Position numbers and translations under genes: made by a program. From contig PYSS01000031.1 of the NCBI GenBank assembly GCA_003049465.1, forward strand, positions 62,001-126,000: a stretch of DNA of 64,000 nt, written 5' to 3'. How positions within the stretch are numbered: the first letter of the stretch is position 1; every line of letters begins with the position of its first letter. Source of the DNA: Magnaporthiopsis rhizophila. Lineage: Eukaryota; Ascomycota; Sordariomycetes; Magnaporthales; Magnaporthaceae. Positions 42,114-53,542 of this stretch are shown piece after piece. The notes beneath the pieces are model-generated. The model searched no databases. It was not told the origin of the DNA and worked only from the letters and a program-made list of their open reading frames with translations.

Positions 42114-43586
42114 CTCTCATGGGGTGCCTTCGACTACATTTCTGGTAGAGGGTTTGACGATATGGGAATCGAAGAAAATGTGAAAATGTACCTAGTCAAA
42201 TTCTCGGCAGCCGGTACGGCATCGTTAAGTGGTCATCGGAATCGACATCCCAGTCTTCGCTGCTTGTGATGTTCGTATCGCCAGTAGCATCGATCAAGCG
42301 ATCGACCCCCCGTCCGCCGATCTCACTCGTTCAGCCAGACACTCGTTCGGCCAGTCAACCTTTTTATTTTTTTCGGCACTTCCAACGCCGCTCTATTCCG
42401 CCCGTCCGTGGTGAAGGTACCAGCACAAGTCGTTAGTACGAAGCGGGACAGATTCACACCAAAAATTATGTAGGGCAAGCGTCAACGAGACGTACCGCAC
42501 GGGTCACAGCAACAAACAAGGGCATATTGCAAATACCCTAACCGCGCGCAGTTGCCCGATTCTTGGCCGGCCTCAAGTGAAGGGTCGGATGCCTATTCCA
42601 TGCACGAGATCGGCCCGATCGGCCATACGGCAACCCCTCCTTCGGGGACCTCGGGCACCTCCGTGTGACACCCCCGCACTGAGACTCGAAGGCCCGTTGG
42701 GCATAAGGGGGAGACCATCATAGAGGCTTGTCACAATGTGATTGCTGGAAACTCCGACTTCCATAACGTCTGGTGGACCTTGGCCTGTCCAATCAGCACT
42801 GCGCCTCCCCAGTATCTCGCAGTGCCGCGCTCTACTCCAGCCGTATTAGTTCTCACAAAATGGTTCTCGCAAGGTGACGGCTTCAGGCCGTGCGTGCCTC
42901 TTGTCAACCGACAGAATGGGCCGGCAGGGTTGCACACTTAACGTCGGCAGTTGCGGCATTTTCGCCATTGGTCGGACGTATCTCTATTTTCAAAAGCGAA
43001 GGCTCGAGAAAGGCAGGAAGTGATCATCCATTTGCATGCAAAGGCGGGAAGAAAGAGGTGAGTTATGGAAGTGGGGCTCCTGTATCCGCAGATTATTGGT
43101 GACAAGTGTTCCAGTCGCTTACAAGGCTTACACGCGGGAGCCGAAATGGTGTTGTGTGAGCCTCAGTGATAGGCTCCTCTGCCAGTGGCAGAGGGATGGG
43201 TCTCGTGCCGGCTCCTGAAGGGGGCTGGTGCGAGATCCTCTATCCAGGGAGCGGCAGGCTCTGGGACCTTTCATTAAAAAAAAAGGCCCAAAAGGCTGGA
43301 GGGTTTACAAAAGGACGTCCTCCCGTATGCTTCTAAAAGGCTAGAGAAGATTATCAGCTGAATCAAAGCATCGCGCCGATCTTTCCTCCTGAGCTCCGAG
43401 TGCACTGGTTCCAGGCCCCTGCAAAGGTCCTGCCATAAGAAAGGACTTATAACATTCTGTTTTCTGCTATAGTCGACTAGCATATCCATCTTACATAATT
43501 AGGTGGCCAAGTTAGTACTTCATACGCAATCTCACAAAGCTCTTAAAACTAACCAGTTGGACGGACGCACAGGCGAGATCCCAGCC
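42114..43586. other. Intergenic region, 1.47 kb, before the toxin gene
   Basis: No gene recognised. The part from about 43300 should contain the toxin-gene promoter, including the leader block at 43350-43369 shared with the upstream gene and a possible acceptor (ctatag) near 43472. The toxin frame is open back to 43503, but no ATG is present before 43587. Confidence 0.5.
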
Positions 43587-45077
43587 ATGGCTAGATTCAC
43601 CCTAGATTTCGCCGTCGACAGCGATGAGGGCAGTGACGCCTACGACTCCCTTATCCAAACTATACGGGAGAGACTCGCAGTAGGGGAAAGTATTGAGGGT
43701 GTTCCGATATTGGCTCCGCAGGTTCCCGCGGGAGGGCAGCTTGAGTTCTTCGACGTGAACCTGTCGTACACGGACCGCGGGACAACTGCTACCGTCCAGG
43801 CGCGATTCCGCACCGACAACCTCTACCTGGTCCGCTATCGCCCGGCAAACTCCAACGTCTGGACCGAGCTGGATGGACGCGAGAACTACAACAACTTAAC
43901 GACACAGGCAGGCATGGGATTGGAAGATATCCCGCTAAGCTCCAGCCACATCGGTGCGGCGGTTACGACGCTGGCGGGCGGTGAGACCGACCCGGGGCGG
44001 AGAGCGCGTGCCATCCTTACGTTGATATTCGCCATCGCCGAAGCTGCCAGGTTTCGGGACATCTCCACTCTCATCTCGAGCTCATGGTGGAATGAATCGA
44101 CTCCGGGCGTGCAGTTTGCCAATCGGGTGCGGAGCTGGGCGAGACTGTCCTCTGCGGTACAGAGGACGCGGAACGAGGGCCACACCTTCGATTTTGATGG
44201 TGAATCGACAGGCATCTGGGCGTTCGTCAGCGCCATCCTCGCCCTTGGTATCATGCACCTGGCTCCCACGGCGAGCAGACCCAAGCGCTCCACTGACGAC
44301 ATGGCCGGCACTTCTCATTCTACTTTTGCCCAAGGGCAACCATTGCTCGAGGTCTTTTACGTGCGCATCAATTCCATCGATGGGGAGAGCCCAGGCCAGC
44401 TCTACGGCACCATCACCGTCACCGACAGCGCCCGCACCCGCCGCATCTGGGGACGCGAGCAACACAACTACGTCGAAGTTTATCCAGGCGATAACATCCT
44501 GCTCGAAGGCCCGGACGGGCCCTTGTCGGCCGCCGACGAGTTCTATATCCAGCTGGATCTCTGGGATTACGACTCCCTCTCCCCCGATGATTCCATCGCC
44601 AAGGGCACCATCGCGTTCAACCCGCGAGACTCATTCGCCGAGTACGACGCCGTTAAGAACCACGAGGTTACCGGCAAAGACGGCTCCGCGGCGGTGGGCT
44701 ACGTAGCCATCACCGACGGCCTCTACGCACAGATCACCGTCGTCCTGATCGACGGTGATGGCGAAGACCCTGCCGACGTGTACGGAGAGATTACGGCCAA
44801 AAACGGCCATGGAGAGAGCGAGCTCTTCCGCAAGGCGAACAAGCAACATGTCGGTGTGAAGCCACAGCACGAGATCCCTTTATCGAGGACCGTTGTAGCC
44901 GTCCCGACCACGGGCACCCTGCTCGTCCATGCCAATCTCTGGGACTACGACACAATCAGCGGTGATGACGAGATCGCCTTTGGGTCCGTCGAGTTTCAGC
45001 CTCTGTACAGAAAGTCGGAGAAAAAGACCATCACAGGCGAGTGCGGCGAGGTTGAGGTGAGGGTTACCTGGATGTGA
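43587..45077 (+). CDS. Ribosome-inactivating protein with two C-terminal repeat domains
   Basis: A single exon of 496 residues. Residues ~4-205 are an rRNA N-glycosidase (ribosome-inactivating protein) domain with every expected active-site residue: Tyr80 in DNLYLVRY, Tyr101 in RENYNNL, Glu152 and Arg155 in AEAARF, and Trp184. Such enzymes remove one adenine from the sarcin-ricin loop of large rRNA. Two related domains follow, ~254-373 and ~379-496, each with a YGxIT strand and a LWDYD-S/T-x-S-x-DD block. They resemble the DUF6598-type domain that accompanies some plant RIPs. No signal peptide is visible at the only ATG in this frame, so the product looks cytosolic or is exported another way. 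RIP genes are rare in fungi. The coding sequence is intact, and it is convergent with the AAA ATPase gene. Confidence 0.85.
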   Translation: MARFTLDFAVDSDEGSDAYDSLIQTIRERLAVGESIEGVPILAPQVPAGGQLEFFDVNLSYTDRGTTATVQARFRTDNLYLVRYRPANSNVWTELDGRENYNNLTTQAGMGLEDIPLSSSHIGAAVTTLAGGETDPGRRARAILTLIFAIAEAARFRDISTLISSSWWNESTPGVQFANRVRSWARLSSAVQRTRNEGHTFDFDGESTGIWAFVSAILALGIMHLAPTASRPKRSTDDMAGTSHSTFAQGQPLLEVFYVRINSIDGESPGQLYGTITVTDSARTRRIWGREQHNYVEVYPGDNILLEGPDGPLSAADEFYIQLDLWDYDSLSPDDSIAKGTIAFNPRDSFAEYDAVKNHEVTGKDGSAAVGYVAITDGLYAQITVVLIDGDGEDPADVYGEITAKNGHGESELFRKANKQHVGVKPQHEIPLSRTVVAVPTTGTLLVHANLWDYDTISGDDEIAFGSVEFQPLYRKSEKKTITGECGEVEVRVTWM

Positions 45078-45187
45078 TTTTGTCTAGCTTGGGCTGGGCT
45101 GCTACAACATCTACTCGGTTCGGGTGATTTATTTTGGGCTTTCTTTTTGCTGTTGATTTCGTGCATCGTGGTGGGCCATATTTAACT

Positions 45188-45275
45188 GGCTGGAGCGAAG
45201 GGGAGCAGAGGCGTCCGTTTTTGGAGGCGAAAACCTGCGTTTCCGGGCGCTTTTGATCCCGATTCTTCTAAATTC
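45188..45275 (+). repeat. Dispersed module a, copy 1
   Basis: Matches 53237-53326 along ~88 bp (core cagaggcgtccgtttttg, later gcgcttttgatcccgatt). Most differences are G/A or C/T transitions. It lies just past the 3' end of the toxin gene. Confidence 0.9.
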
Positions 45276-45305
45276 CTTCAGAGAACCAAAGTTTCCCCAT
45301 ATCAA

Positions 45306-45385
45306 CGGCGTAGCCTTGCCCCTCCAGGAAACGCACCACCCTCGATTTCTCCGCCCGCCCCTTGGACTGCGCCCCAGAGGGCCTC
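45306..45385 (-). repeat. Dispersed module b, copy 1
   Basis: Matches 51641-51721 (gtagccttgcc, ctccaggaa). On the minus strand both copies can be read as a similar peptide (PSGAQxK, then RFLExQGY), so the module may be the remnant of a coding tail. It lies 106 bp beyond the AAA ATPase stop. Confidence 0.88.
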
Positions 45386-45490
45386 ATTCGCGGCAGCGGA
45401 GAAGGACCACGAAATTATAAAGGGACAGAAGATCTGCCAGACGACGTCGCTGCGCCGAGAGAAACGTAACGACAGCTGTCGCCTCGTCGC

Positions 45491-48400
45491 CTAGCTAAAC
45501 CGTGGATGCATCTGCGCGTTCTTGAAAATGGCCTCTTGGTCCGCTAGGGCCTTCTTGAAAGTCTCGGTGTTCTCCGAAACTTGGGCCAAGTGGTGCCGGC
45601 ACAACTTCCCTTTCTCGCCGGAGCGGTGGAGTCCACACTCGTCATGGTTCTGTCTGAGCTCGGCTTCGGGCATTCCGTTCTCGGCGTGGGCCAGGCCCAT
45701 TGCCGTGGAGACGACGTTCCGGATCTGCCGGCCGTTGAACGTCTTTGTCCGGCCCTCGTCCTTCACCCATCGCTTACAGTAGACCAAGTTCCCCACAAGT
45801 CCTTGCTTGTCCAGTTGTTCCAGGAACTCGTTGAAGATTTCCTCCTTGTTCTCTTTGGCCAAGTCGTTGTACTCGATGGCGATGTCTGGAGCTCCAAGTC
45901 AGCAAAGCTCGAGCACCATCTTTATTTGATGGACGGGACTGCTTACGAATGCGGCTCTGGACGGCAATGTCGAATGACTTGAGGCGGTTGGTGGTGAGAA
46001 TCAGGATGCCGTCGTAATATTCCAGGACTCGCAGCAGGACTAGGAAGTCAAATAACCACAGATTAGTGGAAAAAAAAAACAGATCAGACCGGCATCGTCG
46101 CGGTCAGAAGAAGGCGGCCTACCCGAGACCATCGTGTTCCGCTGCACCGAGCCGCGTGTGTCCCGAGCCTCCAAGAACACATCGGCCTCGTCGCTGGTGA
46201 AAGATTAGCGGTGGCCTCGTTTAGCCAATGAAGGAGGAGGAGTTCAAAATTCAAGGTGCGGGGAGCATTAATAATTACAATAGAAGCACGGCTTTCCACA
46301 AGCCTGCGAGAGCAAAAATCCTCTGCAAGTTGGATTCGACCTTGTCGCTTTGGGTGCCGATGTCAGCAACACCAATGCTGAGCAGCGGCTTCCCAGCCAA
46401 GGAGGCCACGCTCTCGGCAGTGAGCGTTTTCCCGACGCCAGGGACGCCTGGTATCATGCGTGTGTCAGTGCGACAGGTAACGAGGGGGATGAAAAAAAAA
46501 TAAAAGAGCAGAGGGGCAGAAATTGCATTGAGATCTCACCCCAGAGCAAAATCACCAGGCCTTTTCCTTTGCCGGGGATGTAATCGGTGATGTTGGTGCT
46601 CCCATGAGCCTTCACGGCCTTGCTGATGAGGTCCTTGTTCTCCTTGCTCAGGATGAGCTTTTCGTTGAAGTTCCCGCTGTTGGCGGCTTCTCGCCTCTTG
46701 ACCTTGTCGACGTGAAGCTGCACCCACCGCTTCTCGGCCAGCGCGTAGCCGAGAACTCTGGGAGGGAGCATCATCAAGTGCTCGTCCCGGAGCTTGCCCT
46801 TCGTCTTCTTGTCCCAGCTGTACTTGCGTATCTCCTCAAAGCTCTCGCGGCATTCGGCGCATCCACAAGCCGTGACCCCTTCATAGGGTGTCAAGTTCCC
46901 CAGGAGCGGAGCCGATCCGTCGTGGTACTGAAGGTACGATTCGAAGTCGATCACGACGGCTCCTCTCAGCTGCGGATGTGTGTTTAGCATCCTGCCGTCA
47001 GTGATGAAAAAGGGAGGTGGGTCGATAGGGCTCACAGTTGATTTTGACTCCTTTGCAGACCCCGTCTTATTTCCTCTGTCGAAATTGCGGGAACTGAAAG
47101 AGTCGTCATCGTCGTTGTAAGATTCGGAGCGGAAGAGGCCTGGTCCTTGCTGATGTACGGCGTAGCCGTCGTAGTTGAAGGTCTGGTCCCCTTTTTCGGC
47201 TGTACAGTAGTCGTGGTACTTCTTGCCTCTGTCGATCAACTCGGCCTTGAGGCCCTCGACGTCTCTGTTGCCCGATCCTCCCTTTTCGGCACTCTTGCCG
47301 ACTTGGCGGTACTCGGACAACGGGTAGAAAGGCAGTTCGAAGATGGCCCTCCTGTCACCGAACGGGTCGATGGCGAATTTGTACGGGATTCTGTTGAACG
47401 TGGAGCCGTTCCAGTCATAGCTGTGAGCTATGACCGTGAAGGGCGTGGTGAGCATATCCGCGTCTTGGATCAGGCAAGAATCAACCAAGAAGATCTGGGC
47501 CTGGTCGAGGAATGGCCGAGACACGATGAGGGAGCCCTTGGGAAACAGAGTCCAGAGCGATTCGAACGCCACCATTCGACTTTCGGCCATTGAATCCTTG
47601 GTCTTGAAGTACCGCTCCAACGCGTCGTCCCCAGGAGTTGTCGAGATGATCTCCATCAGCTTTCCCAAGTCGGCGCGCGCCTGTTTGTCATCGTCAGTGT
47701 CGGTACTCTCGGTCTTGGTCGCCTCTTCCTTGGCGACGTCCCAGGACCAGATAAGATTCGGGAACGGCGAGCCCATCTCCGTGACCTTGGCCAGTCCGGT
47801 ATACTTTGCCGTGACTTTAGCCAAGAGCTTCTGCAGCGGCTCCCATTCGATGTCCACCTCAGAGCCCGTGGGCCTGACAACCTCATCTCCTTTGATCACC
47901 TGGATTTTCGTCAATTTCCGAAATGTGAATGCCCGGTCCGACTTCTTCCCAGATTTTTTCTTGGCGGTTGCTTCTTCGCCTAGCAGCCGGTCAGTGTACT
48001 CCCCTGTCCCTTGGTCGAGCCGGTTCACCACCAACTTGTAGCGCTTGTTTTTCGAGCGGTCGTCTTCCTTGTCCTTCTCGCTCTCGGAATCATCGTCCTC
48101 CTCGTCTGAGAGCTCCTTCTTTTCCGAAGACCTGCCGGGAGTCTAAGAGTAGCTTCGGTCAGCCATCGAGTAAACTTCCATGATAATTTGTAGCGTGCGA
48201 TTTTAGATTTGCCCTCACCTCGGCGGTTGCTGTCGCAGCCTTCGGCTCCTATGACACAACACTCCTCAGTCAGCAGAGAGAATCAGGGCAAGAGCTAGGC
48301 TAATAGTAAAAGGACTTAAACATGGCCATGTTCGGCGCAGAAACCACATATCTGACTTTTTCCTTGGTTGCGCCCGAGGTGAGCCGTGCCTCGAGCTCTG

Positions 48401-48530
48401 TCACCCTCCGCTCCAACAGCTCAATATACTTCTGTTCAAGAATGGAAAGGCGCCCCTCAAAGTTCGCCTGAAAGCTGTCAGCAGAGGCACTGGGCAAAGT
48501 TGTTGATAGGACTTGTACCTTTGGCGCCAT
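45491..48530 (-). CDS. AAA ATPase with N-terminal DUF7025-type region
   Basis: Seven exons (48357-48530, 48219-48248, 46540-48142, 46279-46447, 46123-46193, 45947-46039, 45491-45885) give 844 residues, all in frame. Exon 2 is only 30 nt. A short coiled coil (LEQKYIELLERRVTELEARL) opens the protein, then comes the DUF7025-like middle (YDGYAVHQ, RGAVVIDFESYLQYH, MLPPRVLGYAL). The AAA core has Walker A GVPGVGKT at 603-610, Walker B ending FDEAD with Asp660-Glu661, and sensor-like LTTNRLKSFDIAVQSRI. Large families of these ATPases occur in filamentous fungi, and their clients are unknown. The Cys-x-Cys-x2-Cys in GCAECRESFEE could bind metal. Its promoter is divergent from the DUF7708-like gene. 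Confidence 0.85.
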
Positions 48531-49620
48531 TGCTAATCTCTGCACGTTGGCGAGCTGTTCGAAGAGCAGGGGGGAATCAGACCCCAGGAGGAGCGAGGAT
48601 ACAGACTGGACGAATGGGGGGAGGGGCGACTTGGCAGAACGGAATGGAGGCTTGGGTAGGCTCGGGAACCACCGTACCACATAGATCAAAACCCTTAGTA
48701 TTTGGGTTCGGTACTTGGGGGAAGCTCGCCCGGCTAAATAAATAGGAAATTTGTACCTCTTCCCGTCCCAGACCACCTCGGCAGTCTCTTATCTGTGAAA
48801 TAAAATGCCGAGCGGGCGCTATGTTCAAATCAAGGGAAAATGCAGCTCCTACAAGACAAAGTCCCGCAGCCTTGCCAAACGAAGGAGCAGAGCCTTACCG
48901 GACGAAGCTGAAAGCACGGCCAAACGATTGGATCGTGTCCATTTAGCCCCCGCAGAAGTGGTCTCATTTCGAGGTAAGGCTCGGCCCCATTCGGTGTAAA
49001 GGAGGAAGCCACCCACGGTATCTCGGTGCCCCCCTGGTCGAAAGGAATATCTACCTGGTATGCCATACCTCAAGAACGGAGTGTGTTGAACCAATATATT
49101 GGGTGGCGCCATGTCGAGGGGCGCCCAATTGGCTGCTTTTCACATGAAGCCCAGAAGCAAATCTGGGGGCGGGATGAGGGTGCAGAACTGCTGATTGTTG
49201 CGATATTAATTGTCGCAAAAGGTGGCATTATGATGACGAAAAAGGTAAAACGCCGTCAGCCTTCCTGCAGAGCAGCGCTCGTGATGCCTCCGGAAATCAG
49301 TAACACCAGTCTCACCTCTCAAGCTGTCACACGGGGATCCCCCTTGTTGCCGATACAAGCTGGTACAGGCCGACGCGAGGGCTGACGCGGGGGCTAGGAG
49401 GCGTTGTTGCATAACGCAGGGAGTGGTGTCGGACGGATCCCGCAGCTGCAGAAGATTACTGCCCCCTTGTTACACAGGCCCAGATAAGGAATAGATATAA
49501 TAGGTGAGAGAACCCGATGGTTTTACCGACGGAGAGTACCACAACACTTTCTGTACGTTTACCTAAACAGCCAGCCGGCTAGGTAGCCAGCCAGCCGTAT
49601 TTCGATATATTTCCCTCACC
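48531..49620. promoter_or_regulatory. Divergent region between AAA ATPase and DUF7708-like genes
   Basis: 1.09 kb between starts that face away from each other. Both promoters must lie here, so the two genes may share control. A run of short C and T stretches occurs, and no gene is supported. Confidence 0.45.
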
Positions 49621-51540
49621 ATGGATAATGGCACCGAAGACATCATGACCGCCAGGAAAGCATCCTGGAAAGCATCCTGGAAGTTGTGGTTTGCAGGCCC
49701 AGAAGGCATAGATGCCAGAAGCATCCTGGAGAACGGGCTCCGGCGGAACATGCCTGTCATGCCGAGAGGGGGAGACACAACGTCCGAGTTGCGACGCATC
49801 ACAAAGTCGGACAGGAGCACCACCGAGGCCGAGTTGCGCGCACGGCTGGAATCCTTGACCATCGGACAGCTCCGGGGCTATGTTCTATGCCAGGTACAGG
49901 ATCTGAAGACCGAGTCAGACTCCTGGGATGACAAGAGGGAGGCTGGGTGGAGGAAGGTCACAACCGGCGCCCAGGATTTCGTCGAGGCCGCCGACAGCTT
50001 TCTGGCCGGGTTTGCCGGCGTGGTCGAAGTTCTAAACCTGGCAGACACCCAGTTTGGCGGCGCAGCCAGTCTCGTGCTGGCGCTCTTCTTTGCGGTGAGC
50101 ACGCGGTTTGCGGATGATTTGCCCCAGTTCAGGTCCAGGTTTGACGGTCGAGTTTCCAATAGACAATAAAGCTGAAGGCTTCAAACGATCGCGCCATCCA
50201 ATCTTCCATGCGGACGATTGCAAGCCGACTTCCGGACCTCGAGATCTACTATCAGATCTCGGCCGACAAGCATCTGGCAACCTTGCTCTCGAACGCATAT
50301 GTGGATGTTTTCGTGTTTGCCCTGACGGCGACGAGATACTTCCAGGGTTGCGGAATCTGTAAGCAGCGGTCAGAGCCCCCAGTCTCTTGTGCCTTCTTCC
50401 TTCTAACTTCCTAGCTCAGCTCGGCTCGCGAGAGCAATTGCCGAGCCCCAGAAGTTCCGGGACATGGAGAAGTCAATGGCCCAAAACCTCAAAGAAGTCC
50501 GCATTCGCTGCAGCGCCCTGGTAGCGGAGCGAATCTTTGCTCTCTCTGTCCAGAACGACGGTTGGTAATCAATCACGGGCTGCCACCGCGCAAGCTGGCA
50601 CATTATAAAACTGACACGCATGCAGAGCTGGGCACCCAAGTAAAGTCCCTGCGAAAGGAGGTTCAAGGTTAGCCCCCTACCAATCGCTATGCACAAGACA
50701 GTAATCAGCTCCCCGATCTAAACGCGTCCTTTCATTTGAGTCCCAGCGCTGCGCGAGAGCGAAGACCAGAAGGCGGCAAACGCCGTCCGACAAATGCTGG
50801 GCCGCCATGGCTCGGAATCAAGGGCCATCCGGGAGGAGAAGTTTTCCGATTACCGGCACCACCTCGCCAATATATTTTCCGGGCAACCGCACCTGACTTC
50901 GATGGAGCCGCGTGACCTACAGCGGTTGCCCGAGTGGCAGGCATGGCAGACAGCCGATGCTTCAATGCTCGTGCTCCAGGGGCGAAACGACAGCGACTCC
51001 CCCCCTCAATCGTGGCTGTCGCCGGCCGCCCAAGAATTGACCCAGAGCATCCGCGAGTTGGGCGCGAGCTCGGTCGTCGCCCAGTGCAACTGCGAGCCGG
51101 GGATGGCGCCGGAGGAGGCGATGAAGACCATCATCGAGCAGCTCCTCGAGCAACGGCCGCAATCTGTCAGGGGCATGGGCGGCCAGCAAGAAATCGCCTA
51201 CCATCTCAGAGCGGCGAGCAGTGGGCCAAGCTCGCCCGCAAGTGGCGACGGCGGAGAGAGGATGCCTTGGGACGGCATCTGCAGCATTGTTTCGAGTCTC
51301 CTCAAGGGGTGCGGGGACTCGACGTATATCTTCCTCGACCGGCCCGAGCTCTGCGAGCCCGGCGAGACGTGGGACTTTGTGAAGTCGCTGCTAAAATTGG
51401 TGCAAGACAATAACAGGGTGAAGATTCTCGTCGTCATTAGGCGGGACCGCTGGAATATTGAAGAGAGGCTGTGCGATTTGAAGGAGAGCGTTTCGTCTCA
51501 GAGATTGCTGGTGATTCGAAAGGATCAAGAGGAGATATAA
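49621..51540 (+). CDS. DUF7708-like, NLR-related protein without a clear P-loop
   Basis: Five exons (49621-50094, 50163-50358, 50420-50560, 50626-50667, 50747-51540) give 548 residues with every phase matching. Residues ~115-240 match the DUF7708 helical region found at the front of fungal NACHT/NLR proteins (FVEAADSFLAGFAGVVEVL, GGAASLVLALFFATIKL, LPDLEIYYQI, DVFVFALTATRYF). The following part aligns in position with an NTPase domain, yet where a GxxxxGKS loop would sit the sequence reads LVLQGRNDSDSPPQSWLS, so nucleotide binding is unlikely. There are no C-terminal repeats. Such proteins belong to fungal allorecognition and defence repertoires; the role here is inferred. Near the N-terminus a 12-bp unit is doubled (KASWKASW). 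Confidence 0.72.
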
Positions 51541-51640
51541 GTCCTAAGCAGACAGCGTAAAGCCAACCCGCCCCCATCGATTGAACGCAGTTGTTTCATG
51601 CTCACTTCCTGCTCGTGTAACGTTTCCCCCCCCGCGCCCG

Positions 51641-51721
51641 CATCGTAGCCTTGCCGCTCCAGGAAGCGCGCCGCCTCGATGTTCTCCCCGCGTTCCTTGA
51701 ACTGGGCCCCGGAAGGCTTTC
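51641..51721 (-). repeat. Dispersed module b, copy 2
   Basis: The counterpart of 45306-45385. It sits about 100 bp past the stop of the DUF7708-like gene, in opposite orientation to that gene when read as a peptide. Confidence 0.88.
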
Positions 51722-52537
51722 GGGTCCTTAAAATAAGGCGCCTCGAAGGACGCCGGCCAGAAGCCCGCAAAAAAATAGGAATCTTGCGTCAGGCTTCGAA
51801 GCCTCCTAAGAGAAGGCTCACAGCGTGGCGGCCAGAGGTCTCTACGGCATCATGTATAAGTAGGGCCCGCAAGACCCCCCTGTCAAGGGGATCTGGAGGG
51901 CAAGCAACCGTTCCTTGTTCATCCGCAGAACGCACTATTACCTTGCGCATTTTACCCAGACGGCTGAGTGACCTGAACCTCTGAGATCTCCCCAAGAGAA
52001 CCCCTTCCAATGCACAGCACGTTACGGAGGGCCGCGGTAGGCGGGCGAGACGCTGTTGCGGAAGAAAACATCTGCCACAGGACACGGCGATGATGTCATG
52101 AACAGCCACGACGTGCCGTCGTTGTAGAACGACATTGCGGATGTAGGGGAAGAGGGTTTGTCGACCTACCGTTTCCTGAAGCGAGGAACCACCCGAGTCC
52201 GACTGAGGGGCTTTCTCCGCAATGGGCCCAAACAGAACCAATCATCGATCGCTGTGATGGCGTGGCGCTGCCCTACGGGCTGCGCAGCCTCGCAGTCCCG
52301 AGGGTAGTTTAGCTCCCAATTGGGTGAAAGCCGTTGAGGATCACCAGTAGGGCCTGCACGCGTGGTGCACGGGCCCACCAGCCACGGGTGGCTCATCGAA
52401 CTCCCAAGGCGCCACACCACAACATATATCACCGCGATCGAAAACGATATGTGCGATAGAGGAACCGTGGACATACCACAACATATCGCCCCGGGGCAGG
52501 TAGCAGGCAATGGGTAGAAGGAGGATGGGTTGCCTAC

Positions 52538-52721
52538 TGTCCTGGATATTTTTAAACTGAGGCTTCGGCATCAGTCAACCTAAATTAGCTCCACGGTATT
52601 CCCTTAGGCAAGCAATCAGACTCCTGTCACCAAGTTTCCCCAGTTTCCCAGTTCCCCTGTCAGGTGTGCTGTTCAGCGCCTCTCCTTAGGTGTCCTACCC
52701 TAGGAGCAGAATATCTGTGAT
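52538..52721 (+). mobile_element. Diverged solo LTR, same family as the LTR at 59.9-60.2 kb
   Basis: Shares in order with the minus strand of 59922-60239: an aactgaggc block, caacctaaattagctcca, ccagttcccc, then gcgcctctcct and taccctaggagcag. The copy begins near TGTCC and ends near CTGTGA. It lacks the 129-bp internal duplication of the other copy. No element interior is attached, so this is probably a solo LTR left by recombination. Confidence 0.7.
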
Positions 52722-53236
52722 GGCGCAGCGTGCCTTGTTGTGGCAGACGCAGCCATGTCTCGTTTGCACCAAGGTACTAAGCTCAGCGTGGGATACAAGT
52801 CGGGAGCTTATATCTTCTCTAGTGGGAATGGGCTTAGCTAGATATTACCAGAGCTGTGACAGCTACCTACCTTCCCGAGCCGGGGTGCAGAGCCGAGGTG
52901 CTGCCTCTCCAGAAAACGAAAAACAGTAGTCTATCTCGAATGAGCTACCGCCTTTTACCGGCAGATATTTCCCAGAGGCTGCGTGGCATCAGACCAGGCC
53001 TCCGCAGGCACCAGGGTCAGTCGGGGCCGTCCCCAGCAGCCCAGTCGCGGTGGCGGAATGCGCGCGATTAAGTGCAGATGCGAAAAGATCCTGCATTGGC
53101 GTATCCGGGTCGTGCTATTGGGGGAGCAAAAGCGCCAAAAGCACATTTGTCGTCTCGTCCAGGGATAATGCATATGGGCTGGAACAAAAGTGAGGGTGGG
53201 GCGCAGCAGACGGCCGTTGGAAGGTAGGGGAACGCT

Positions 53237-53326
53237 TGGTTGGGAGCAAAGGGGAACAGAGGCGTCCGTTTTTGAAGGCGACAACCTCCGTTTCTAGGCG
53301 CTTTTGATCCCGATTCCTCTGGATTT
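53237..53326 (+). repeat. Dispersed module a, copy 2
   Basis: The counterpart of 45188-45275, about 215 bp past the 3' end of the broken HET gene. Confidence 0.9.
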
Positions 53327-53542
53327 CTCTAAATACAAAAACATATAAGGACCGAATTAGTACTCAAGTGGGTGGCCACTGCGGAATCCTCGGTGTTGTA
53401 TGTTTTTTTTTTTTTCCTCCAGCCTGATGAGAACAAGTAATAGGAAACGTCACTCCTAATACTACCACCTATCTACCTATTATTACTGATGACCCCGTGT
53501 GGCAGGATGCTGCGACGAGATTCCGAGCTCTCGATTCCACAC

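Larger units (their letters stand above)
51541..53542. other. Gene-poor 2-kb stretch with repeat fragments
   Basis: Contains module b copy 2, a solo LTR and module a copy 2. Open frames on either strand (up to 150 codons at 51789-52241) have no recognisable domain. The sequence ccacaacatat occurs twice near 52420-52490. Confidence 0.6.

Noticed and set aside
51789..52241. 150-codon minus-strand open frame
   Set aside because: No domain, composition not gene-like, lies between repeat fragments.
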